Source: JBAWXE01 sp037144255
GTDB lineage: Bacteria > Bacteroidota > Bacteroidia > Chitinophagales > Chitinophagaceae
DNA: 10,705 nt
NCBI GenBank assembly: GCA_037144255.1
Contig: JBAWXE010000094.1
Location: forward strand, 1 to 10,705
Direction: 5' to 3'
The notes beneath the pieces were generated by a model, which was not told the DNA's origin, made no database searches, and worked only from the letters and a program-made list of their open reading frames with translations. The position numbers and the translations under genes are program-made. Shown here in pieces: positions 1-5,465 of this stretch. Position 1 is the first letter of the stretch. Each line of letters starts with the position of its first letter.

Positions 1-111
1 GATACCTACTCTACCCATATCAGCCACCAGATGGGGCTGCATAGCGAGATAGATGGCGAGCTGCCCGAGGGTTTCCATCTGGCATACGATATGTTAACTT
101 TGGAACTTTAG
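1..111 (+). CDS. MBL-fold metallo-hydrolase, C-terminal fragment
   Basis: Only the last 36 codons and the TAG stop are in the window; the frame is open from the first base. The visible tail contains THISHQMGLH, then ELPEGFHLAYD and a short hydrophobic end. This resembles the C-terminus of Bacteroidota metallo-beta-lactamase-fold hydrolases of the PhnP / cyclic-phosphate phosphodiesterase type, in which a late histidine in a THxSH context helps bind the metal pair. With so little sequence, substrate and exact family cannot be fixed. The gene reads in the same direction as the thioredoxin-like gene 58 bases downstream, and its last codons overlap a possible promoter for that gene. Confidence 0.7.
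   Translation, partial: DTYSTHISHQMGLHSEIDGELPEGFHLAYDMLTLEL
72..102 (+). promoter_or_regulatory. candidate Bacteroidota promoter for the thioredoxin-like gene
   Basis: TAACTTTG at 95-102 matches the Bacteroidota -7 consensus TAnnTTTG exactly. TTTC at 72-75 is one base off the -33 TTTG, with a 19-base spacer. The site lies inside the last codons of the upstream hydrolase and would give a leader of about 60 bases before the ATG at 170. A second, weaker -7-like TACCTTTA at 114-121 has no well-spaced -33 element. Confidence 0.35.
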
Positions 112-169
112 CTTACCTTTATTCCGTATAAACTGTCTATATTTATTTACCAAAATAGCAACCGAAACA

Positions 170-697
170 ATGAAGAAAATATTTGCCACCTTATTATTAG
201 CTACAAGCTTTACCATTGCCGCACATGCGCAATACAGCAATGAGACCATACAATTAGGACAAAGTGCGCCTGATCTTTCTTTCCCATCGCCAAAGGGAGA
301 AATATTGAAGATATCTGAAGTAAATAAAGGCAGAGTGGTATTGCTGGATTTCTGGGCATCGTGGTGCGGACCTTGCCGCAGAGCGAACCCAGGGTTGGTA
401 GCACTGTATGAAAAATACAAAGGCAAGAAATTCAAAAATGCCAAGAATGGTTTTACCGTAATGAGCGTATCGCTGGATATGGATAAGAATGCATGGATGG
501 CAGCTATAGACAAAGATAAGCTGGTGTGGCCTTACCACATGAGCGACCTGCTGCAATGGCGATCAAAAGCAGCCAGTGTATATGGGCTGCAATACATACC
601 ACAGGCTTTTCTAATAGATGCCAATGGTAAAATAGTAGGCAAATACAACCTGGCAGAAGAAGCAGATAAGGACATAGAAAAACTGCTGGCCAAGTAA
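170..697 (+). CDS. secreted TlpA/ResA-like thiol-disulfide protein
   Basis: The 175-residue protein begins with a signal peptide (residues 1-20, ending AHA before Q21), so it acts in the periplasm. The AhpC/TSA-redoxin fold follows: GQSAPDLSFPSPKG at 30-43, the DFWASWCGPCRRANP active site with Cys66 and Cys69 in a WCGPC motif, and the cis-proline loop YIPQAF with Pro144. All the elements of an active thiol-disulfide oxidoreductase are present. Relatives reduce or rearrange disulfides in exported proteins and in cytochrome c maturation; the partner here is unknown. Length is normal for a stand-alone TlpA domain without the long N-terminal extension seen in some Bacteroidota homologues. The ATG at 170 is chosen because the signal peptide starts there. 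The gene ends in tandem stops (TAA TAA). Confidence 0.88.
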   Translation: MKKIFATLLLATSFTIAAHAQYSNETIQLGQSAPDLSFPSPKGEILKISEVNKGRVVLLDFWASWCGPCRRANPGLVALYEKYKGKKFKNAKNGFTVMSVSLDMDKNAWMAAIDKDKLVWPYHMSDLLQWRSKAASVYGLQYIPQAFLIDANGKIVGKYNLAEEADKDIEKLLAK

Positions 698-753
698 TAA
701 ATTACAATCAATTGCTATTTATTATATATTTTTATAAGAAGTAGCCGTATATT

Positions 754-785
754 TTTGGGAGGAAAGTAAAAAACACTTACCTTCG
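754..785 (+). promoter_or_regulatory. promoter of the L31 gene
   Basis: TTTG at 754-757 and TACCTTCG at 778-785 form a -33/-7 pair with a 20-base spacer; the -7 box differs from TAnnTTTG at one base. The 13 bases 778-790 match those at the tRNA-Met promoter (8618-8630) at all but one position. Transcription would begin near 790, giving a leader of about 45 bases to the ATG at 837. An overlapping TATTTTTG at 750-757 also fits a -7 box but has no good -33 partner. Confidence 0.55.
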
Positions 786-836
786 CCAACTCATTTCACG
801 CATGGCCAAATCCATGTATAAAAAAGGCAATAAACA

Positions 837-1091
837 ATGAAAAAAGACATTCATCCACAGAGCTATCGCTTAGTAGTATTTAAAGATATGTCGAACGAGT
901 ATTCATTTTTGACTCGCTCTACAGCTGCAACCAAAGAAACTACCGTTTGGGAAGATGGTAATGAGTACCCACTGGTAAAAGTGGAAATCTCTCATATGTC
1001 TCACCCATTCTACACAGGTAAATCCATGTTTGTGGATACAGCAGGACGTATCGAGAAATTCAAGAAACGTTACGAAAAGAAAGCGAAATAA
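837..1091 (+). CDS. rpmE2: 50S ribosomal protein L31, type B
   Basis: The 84-residue basic protein is a full-length type B (long-form) L31, a small protein of the large ribosomal subunit near the central protuberance. Recognisable blocks are MKKDIHP at the N-terminus, YRLVVFKDMSN, the FLTRST strand, a central VEISHMSHPFYTGK block and the basic tail VDTAGRIEKFKKRYEKK. It has no cysteines, so it is the zinc-independent form; in other bacteria this form can replace the zinc-binding L31, but whether this genome has a second copy cannot be seen. It has its own promoter and is followed by a strong terminator. L31 type B next to a GlmU-like gene is an arrangement I have seen in Bacteroidota, which supports both calls. 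Confidence 0.95.
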   Translation: MKKDIHPQSYRLVVFKDMSNEYSFLTRSTAATKETTVWEDGNEYPLVKVEISHMSHPFYTGKSMFVDTAGRIEKFKKRYEKKAK

Positions 1092-1124
1092 AAGCTTTGC
1101 TATATATTACTTGCATCACGCATT

Positions 1125-1153
1125 AAAAATCCCGACTTTTGTCGGGATTTTTT
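1125..1153 (+). terminator. intrinsic terminator after rpmE2
   Basis: A hairpin with arms AATCCCGAC and GTCGGGATT and a TTTT loop (core 1128-1149) is flanked by an A-run and followed by a T-run ending at 1153. It is a textbook rho-independent terminator. Its T-run ends only 4 bases before the ATG of the GlmU-like gene, so it also forms the immediate 5' leader of that gene. Confidence 0.85.
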
Positions 1154-1157
1154 CATT

Positions 1158-2357
1158 ATGGCCATTATACTATTTGACGATACTACGAGACAGCATTTCC
1201 TACCATTTGCACATACGAGGCCGATGGCAGATATGCGTTGTGGCATCATGACCATGCGTGAACGTTGGGAATACTGTATGCAGCAAAAGAGCAGTACCCT
1301 GACAGAATCGTACTTGCAAAAGGTATTCCCTCTGGAAACAGAAGGCAATAATATATTGATCAATGGGAAAGTATTTGCTGATGGCAGTCTGGTAAAAGCA
1401 ATACGATCGTTAGCAGCGAATACAAAACTTATTTATCAAGGAACTGTGATAGCTGCAAGAACCAGCGAAAGTGACTTGCACTTCTCTAGCCTAGATAAAC
1501 ACCTGAATGAACTTACAGAACAAGTATATACACCAACAGTGCATATGCTACTGCATACTTGGGATATGTTCAGCCAGAATGATCGTGCCATAAGGGAGGA
1601 CTATACCTTATTAACTAATGGACGTACCAGTGCTGCAATACCTGATGATGTAATAGTGCGTGGTAATGATATCTTTATAGAAGATGGAGCCATTATCAAT
1701 GCAGGTACGATAATTAATGCCACTACAGGCCCTGTGTATATTGGTAAGGATGCAGAGATACTGGAAGGCTGTATGCTACGCGGACCAATAGCACTATGTG
1801 AACATGCTGTAGTGAAAATGGGAGCCAAAATATATGGCGCTACAACTATAGGTACAGGCTGTAAAGTAGGAGGAGAAATAAGTAATGTAGTATTCTTTGC
1901 CAATAGCAATAAAGGCCATGATGGCTTTTTGGGCAATGCTGTAATAGGTGAATGGTGCAACCTTGGTGCAGATACTAACGGATCGAATCTAAAGAATAAC
2001 TATGATGTAGTGGCAGTATGGGACGAACATCAAAACAAATCTGTGAAAACAGGATTACAATTTTGTGGATTGCTGATGGGCGACCATTCTAAGTGTGGTA
2101 TCAATACTATGTTCAATACAGGAACAGTAGTAGGTGTATCGGCTAATATATTTGGCGGGAGTTTTCCGGATAAATTCATACCATCTTTTTCGTGGGGCGG
2201 TAGTGAACAAATGACCACTTATCAATTTGACAAAGCAATGGATACTGCTAATAGAATGATGAGCCGTAGGAATACACAATTATCAGAATCTGAGAAAGAC
2301 ATGTATCAATACATCTTTCAAAAAACGTCCTACCAAAGAGAAGAAACTATTGACTAA
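1158..2357 (+). CDS. GlmU-like sugar-phosphate nucleotidyl/acyltransferase (Bacteroidota type)
   Basis: The 399-residue protein matches the Bacteroidota family usually named GlmU family protein or alternative GlmU, thought to supply UDP-N-acetylglucosamine for cell-wall synthesis. The N-terminal part begins ILFDDTTRQHFLPF and continues HTRPMADMRCGIMTMRERWE, the family signature; it lacks the classical GxGxRM nucleotide-binding loop of E. coli GlmU. Residues about 163-335 form a left-handed beta-helix of hexapeptide repeats (for example IIINAGTI-like and VYIGKDAEILEG turns), with a GADTNGSNLKNNYD block at 270-283, as in acetyl/acyltransferases. The ATG at 1158 is fixed by the conserved LFDD motif only four residues in. 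tpiA follows after 49 bases, probably on the same transcript. The biochemical role rests on family annotation. Confidence 0.85.
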   Translation: MAIILFDDTTRQHFLPFAHTRPMADMRCGIMTMRERWEYCMQQKSSTLTESYLQKVFPLETEGNNILINGKVFADGSLVKAIRSLAANTKLIYQGTVIAARTSESDLHFSSLDKHLNELTEQVYTPTVHMLLHTWDMFSQNDRAIREDYTLLTNGRTSAAIPDDVIVRGNDIFIEDGAIINAGTIINATTGPVYIGKDAEILEGCMLRGPIALCEHAVVKMGAKIYGATTIGTGCKVGGEISNVVFFANSNKGHDGFLGNAVIGEWCNLGADTNGSNLKNNYDVVAVWDEHQNKSVKTGLQFCGLLMGDHSKCGINTMFNTGTVVGVSANIFGGSFPDKFIPSFSWGGSEQMTTYQFDKAMDTANRMMSRRNTQLSESEKDMYQYIFQKTSYQREETID

Positions 2358-2406
2358 CAATATTTTACTAATAAAAACATACATAACATTCAATACAAAC
2401 AATATC

Positions 2407-3174
2407 ATGCGTAAAAAAATTGTAGCAGCCAACTGGAAAATGAACCTCACATTAGAGGAAGGAAAAAAATTGGTAGACGGAATTATTGCCGGAGGAGCAG
2501 CACTAAGCGAAACAAAACAAGTAGTAATAGCCCCACCATATGTGCATCTGACACAAACTGGAACGCAGTTGCAGGGCAAAGCATTTATGAATCTAGGAGC
2601 ACAAAACTGCTATAGCGAAGCATCAGGAGCCTATACAGGTGAAATATCGGCAACAATGCTGGCAAGTGCGGGTGTGCAATATGTAATAATAGGCCACTCT
2701 GAAAGAAGAGAATATTTTAAAGAAGACGATATGATGCTGGCAAAAAAGACCGATCAGGGTCTGAAAAATGGCCTGAAAGTGATCTTTTGCTGTGGTGAAC
2801 CATTAGAGATACGTGATGCTAATACACAAAATGAATATGTAGGCACACAAATAAAAGCAGGATTGTTTCACCTGAGTGTAGAAGAATTAAAGAATATAGT
2901 AATAGCCTACGAGCCAATATGGGCAATAGGTACAGGCCGTACGGCATCATCTCAACAAGCACAAGAAATGCATGCACATATACGTTGTGTGATAGCAGCA
3001 CAATATGGTGCTGCTGCAGCTGCAGATATGAGTATATTATATGGTGGAAGCTGTAAACCATCGAATGCAGATGAATTATTTGCATGCCCGGATGTGGATG
3101 GCGGATTGATAGGCGGAGCTGCATTGAAAGCAGATGAATTCCTTGGTATTATAGCTGCTATGGTAAAAGCATAA
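2407..3174 (+). CDS. tpiA: triosephosphate isomerase
   Basis: The 255-residue cytoplasmic TIM-barrel enzyme interconverts dihydroxyacetone phosphate and glyceraldehyde 3-phosphate in glycolysis and gluconeogenesis. All catalytic elements are present: Lys11 in AANWKMN, His97 in IIGHSERR, Glu169 in AYEPIWAIGTG, and the phosphate-binding loops YGGSCKPSNA and GGLIGGAAL near the C-terminus. The start is set at the ATG of MRKKIVAANWKMN; the frame is open upstream to a TTG at 2350, but that extension has no counterpart in the family and overlaps the glmU-like stop. Length is typical. No promoter is evident in the 49-base gap, so co-transcription with the GlmU-like gene is likely. Confidence 0.97.
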   Translation: MRKKIVAANWKMNLTLEEGKKLVDGIIAGGAALSETKQVVIAPPYVHLTQTGTQLQGKAFMNLGAQNCYSEASGAYTGEISATMLASAGVQYVIIGHSERREYFKEDDMMLAKKTDQGLKNGLKVIFCCGEPLEIRDANTQNEYVGTQIKAGLFHLSVEELKNIVIAYEPIWAIGTGRTASSQQAQEMHAHIRCVIAAQYGAAAAADMSILYGGSCKPSNADELFACPDVDGGLIGGAALKADEFLGIIAAMVKA

Positions 3175-3190
3175 AAAAGTAGCTAAAAAG

Positions 3191-3221
3191 TTTGAAGAAA
3201 GAAAAAACACTGTTATCTTTG
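3191..3221 (+). promoter_or_regulatory. promoter of tRNA-Glu
   Basis: TTTG at 3191-3194 and TATCTTTG at 3214-3221 both match the Bacteroidota -33 and -7 consensus exactly, with a 19-base spacer. The tRNA begins 19 bases after the -7 box. This is the clearest promoter in the window. Confidence 0.7.
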
Positions 3222-3239
3222 CAGTCCCAAAATAAAGAT

Positions 3240-3311
3240 GGCGCGTTGGTCAATCGTCTCAGACGCCTCCCTTTCACGGAGGAATGACGGGTTCGACTCC
3301 CGTACGTGCTA
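3240..3311 (+). tRNA. tRNA-Glu (anticodon TTC)
   Basis: A cloverleaf fits. The acceptor stem GGCGCGT pairs with ACGTGCT (two G-U pairs) and A3311 is the discriminator. The anticodon stem CCTCC/GGAGG holds the loop CTTTCAC with TTC at 3273-3275, and the T arm is ACGGG-TTCGACT-CCCGT. No CCA is encoded. The D arm is odd: GTC (3249-3251) pairs with GAC (3262-3264), but the loop between reads AATCGTCTCA and lacks the GG pair that normally contacts the T loop. A 1-base-spaced palindrome CGTCT-C-AGACG occupies this part. The gene has a consensus promoter and a strong terminator, so it looks expressed. Confidence 0.85.
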
Positions 3312-3312
3312 C

Positions 3313-3341
3313 AAAAAGGCTACCGAATGGTAGCCTTTTTT
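3313..3341 (+). terminator. intrinsic terminator after tRNA-Glu
   Basis: Arms AAAAAGGCTACC (3313-3324) and GGTAGCCTTTTT (3329-3340) pair perfectly around a GAAT loop and end in a T-run. It begins one base after the discriminator plus C of the tRNA. Confidence 0.88.
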
Positions 3342-3354
3342 ATTGATCAAATTA

Positions 3355-3362
3355 TAACTTTG
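3355..3362 (+). promoter_or_regulatory. candidate -7 box of tRNA-Arg
   Basis: TAACTTTG matches TAnnTTTG exactly and lies 20 bases before the tRNA. No clear -33 TTTG occurs at the right distance, since that position falls in the terminator of tRNA-Glu. The tRNA may therefore use a weak -33 or depend partly on read-through. Confidence 0.4.
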
Positions 3363-3381
3363 TAATAATGACATTTAAAAA

Positions 3382-3453
3382 GGCCTCGTAGTACAATGGA
3401 TAGTACAAGAGTTTCCGAAGCTCCAAATCCAGGTTCGATTCCTGGCGAGGCCA
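3382..3453 (+). tRNA. tRNA-Arg (anticodon CCG)
   Basis: The acceptor stem GGCCTCG pairs perfectly with CGAGGCC, with discriminator A3453. The D arm is GTAC-AATGGATA-GTAC with the usual GG. The anticodon loop TTCCGAA gives CCG at 3415-3417, reading CGG codons. The anticodon stem AGAGT/GCTCC has an A-C mismatch at its outer end and a T-G pair next to the loop. The T arm CCAGG-TTCGATT-CCTGG is perfect. No CCA is encoded. Confidence 0.92.
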
Positions 3454-3456
3454 CTA

Positions 3457-3492
3457 ATTAAGAAGCAAACATGATGATGGTTGCTTCTTAAT
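3457..3492. terminator. hairpin between convergent tRNA-Arg and mgtE
   Basis: ATTAAGAAGCAA (3457-3468) and TTGCTTCTTAAT (3481-3492) form a perfect 12-bp stem with a 12-base loop. It lies just after tRNA-Arg and just after the mgtE stop on the other strand, so it probably stops transcription from both sides. Neither strand has a strong T-run directly after the stem, so its efficiency is uncertain. Confidence 0.55.
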
Positions 3493-3514
3493 CTAAAAAA
3501 TATTATAATCTTAT

Positions 3515-4906
3515 TTAAAGGAATACACCTTGCAGGAAAATATATGCTACAGAGAAATAAATGATAAGCCCTGTGACATCTACCAGTGTTGCAATGAATG
3601 GAGCAGAGGAAACAGCAGGATCTGCACCAAGTCGTTTCAGTAATAATGGCAACATTGAGCCTGCTAAAGTACCCCATAGCACCACTCCTATTAGCGCAGT
3701 GCCTACAGTAAGCCCCACCATCATCCAGTGTGGGCCATAAATAGTACTAAACAAACTCCAAGTAGCAATACGTAAGAAACCTACCGTACCTAATACTGCA
3801 CCCAGCATAAGACCAGAGAGTATCTCCCTACGCATGATGCGCCACCAGTCGCGCAGGGTAATATCACCTACTGCTAATGCTTGTATAATAAGTGTAGCAG
3901 CTTGTGATCCACTATTACCACCACTGGAAATAATAAGCGGAACAAACAATGCAAGTACTACTGCTTTTTCAATTTCATTCTGAAAGAAACCCATAGCAGT
4001 CGCGGTGAGCATCTCTCCCAAAAAGAGTACTACCAGCCAACCGATACGTTTCTTGAATAAGCGGAACAAAGGCATTTCCAAATAAGGTTCATCTAGGGCC
4101 TCGGTACCACCCATCTTTTGCATATCCTCACTGAAAGCCTCAGTAGTAACCCACAGTACGTCATCAATTGTAACGATACCCAATAGTATATTATGGTCAT
4201 CTACCACAGGTAGTGCCACACGATTATTCATTTTGAACACATCATTGGCCATTGTCTCCTCATCATTCACATTAAGAGATATGTACCTACCATCCATTAC
4301 CTCACTTACTAGTTTTTCAGGACTGGCCAAGAGAAATTCCCTGATCCTAACGTCATCTATCAAGCGACCATGTTCATCTATCACATAGATCACATCTATG
4401 GTCTCAGAATCCTTACCATGCGTACGTATATGATCTAATACCTCATGTACTGTCCAGTCTTTGAAAACAGCAATATAATCGGGTGTCATGAGACGCCCTA
4501 CACTACCCTCTTTATAGCCAAGAAGGCTGAGTGTAACCCTACGCTCTTCCGGATCTAGGAGTTTTACTAACTCCTTTACAGCTTCACTAGGCAATTCCTC
4601 TAAGAATGATGTACGATCATCCGCAGGAAGTTCGTTCAGCAGTTCTACTATCTTATAAGGGGGCAGTTCGCGTATGATACGCTTCTGAGTAGTATGGTCT
4701 AATATTTTAAAAGTGCTGGCAGCACGGTGTATAGAAAGATGTTCTATGATCTCTATCTCCCTGTCAGGCATATCATTGATAAGCTCAGCCACATCGCTTA
4801 TATTCTGATCATCCAATAACTCTCTGATCTTATCAGAGTCATGTTTACCCGATAAAACTTGAAACTGCTCAGACAGTACAGTAAGGTATTGTTGTTCAGG
4901 GGACAT
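3515..4906 (-). CDS. mgtE: magnesium channel/transporter MgtE
   Basis: The 463-residue inner-membrane protein has the full MgtE layout. The N-terminal superhelical domain spans about residues 20-130, with repeated LPxxxxxELLNELP-type helices. Two CBS domains follow (about 138-195 and 203-258, MTPDYIAVF and VMDGRYISLNVNDEE), then a linker, and five membrane helices from about 286 to the end. The signature GGNSGSQAATLIIQALA is at 329-345, and Asp443 in TLVDVTGLIIYF corresponds to the pore magnesium-binding aspartate of the family. In known members the cytoplasmic domains bind Mg2+ and close the pore when magnesium is high. No M-box riboswitch is visible in the short leader; a consensus promoter lies 31-60 bases upstream of the start. 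Confidence 0.96.
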   Translation of the reverse strand: MSPEQQYLTVLSEQFQVLSGKHDSDKIRELLDDQNISDVAELINDMPDREIEIIEHLSIHRAASTFKILDHTTQKRIIRELPPYKIVELLNELPADDRTSFLEELPSEAVKELVKLLDPEERRVTLSLLGYKEGSVGRLMTPDYIAVFKDWTVHEVLDHIRTHGKDSETIDVIYVIDEHGRLIDDVRIREFLLASPEKLVSEVMDGRYISLNVNDEETMANDVFKMNNRVALPVVDDHNILLGIVTIDDVLWVTTEAFSEDMQKMGGTEALDEPYLEMPLFRLFKKRIGWLVVLFLGEMLTATAMGFFQNEIEKAVVLALFVPLIISSGGNSGSQAATLIIQALAVGDITLRDWWRIMRREILSGLMLGAVLGTVGFLRIATWSLFSTIYGPHWMMVGLTVGTALIGVVLWGTLAGSMLPLLLKRLGADPAVSSAPFIATLVDVTGLIIYFSVAYIFLQGVFL

Positions 4907-4936
4907 GCCAGACTATTTTACGGGTAATAATTGGCG

Positions 4937-4965
4937 CAAAAATACAAGTATTAAGCTATGAACAA
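4937..4965 (-). promoter_or_regulatory. promoter of mgtE
   Basis: On the minus strand TTG (complement of 4963-4965) and TATTTTTG (complement of 4937-4944) form a -33/-7 pair with an 18-base spacer. The -7 box matches TAnnTTTG exactly. It lies 31 bases upstream of the mgtE ATG, so the leader is short. Confidence 0.55.
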
Positions 4966-5024
4966 CCATCTTTTAAAAATTATCTAAAAGTTAATAGATA
5001 AGTAGTGTGAGGCTTGCGCCAGTA

Positions 5025-5056
5025 TTGTGTTTTAAGGAATATTTTTCATAACTTAG
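5025..5056 (+). promoter_or_regulatory. candidate promoter of the 99-residue protein gene
   Basis: TTG at 5025-5027 and TAACTTAG at 5049-5056 (one base off TAnnTTTG) are 21 bases apart, within the range for Bacteroidota promoters. The ATG at 5106 follows after a 49-base gap. A competing -7-like TATTTTTC lies at 5040-5047. Confidence 0.35.
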
Positions 5057-5105
5057 TGAATACCACTCTATATAAAATCATTCATCATCCAGAATTCCAA
5101 CACCC

Positions 5106-5405
5106 ATGGATACCATATCAGAAGTACTGGCACAATTACGTAAAGAAGGTTATACTGAAGATTTCAACCTTCAACAAACATGCTTAGTTTGTCGGGATGG
5201 ACATTTTCAGGTTTTTCATTACGAGTTTGTAATAGATAAATTTTACAGATTTGAAGGAGAAAGTGACCCGGGAGATGAAGCTATAGTATACGCTATATCT
5301 TCTCCCAAATACAATATAAAAGGGGTGCTAATAAATGGTGGCGGCATATATGCAGATGATGTGACCAATGAAATGGTAGACAGTCTGAAAATTACCTCTC
5401 AATAA
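5106..5405 (+). CDS. conserved small Bacteroidota protein of unknown function
   Basis: This 99-residue acidic cytoplasmic protein has no signal peptide or membrane segment. The blocks LRKEGYTEDFNL, FVIDKFYRFEGESDPGDEA and VYAISSPKYNIKGVLING resemble a small family that is widespread in Bacteroidota and often labelled phosphoribosylpyrophosphate synthetase. That label is doubtful: the protein is far shorter than PRPP synthetase and shows none of its substrate-binding motifs. Two cysteines (CLVC) lie close together at about residues 26-29, but there is no second pair to suggest a metal site. The gene stands alone, divergent from mgtE, with its own candidate promoter. Function unknown. Confidence 0.75.
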   Translation: MDTISEVLAQLRKEGYTEDFNLQQTCLVCRDGHFQVFHYEFVIDKFYRFEGESDPGDEAIVYAISSPKYNIKGVLINGGGIYADDVTNEMVDSLKITSQ

Positions 5406-5465
5406 GAACAAGGTTTTTTATAAACATAAATATTCTTATATTTATACTATAAAACCAAAAATCAC

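Noticed and set aside
94..556. Three minus-strand open frames opposite the thioredoxin-like gene
   Set aside because: They are antisense to a clearly functional gene with signal peptide and WCGPC motif, and show no recognisable domain.
695..724. AT-only 8-bp hairpin after the thioredoxin-like gene
   Set aside because: All eight pairs are A-T and the stem overlaps the stop codon; too weak to call a terminator.
1601..1960. Minus-strand open frame opposite the GlmU-like gene
   Set aside because: Rich in Pro, Ile and Ala because it mirrors the hexapeptide repeats of the sense strand; no independent support.
2350..2406. Upstream extension of tpiA from TTG at 2350
   Set aside because: The added 19 residues have no counterpart in triosephosphate isomerases and overlap the preceding stop; MRKKIVAANWKMN is the normal N-terminus.
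2819..3124. Minus-strand open frame opposite tpiA
   Set aside because: Shadow of an intact, well-conserved enzyme gene.
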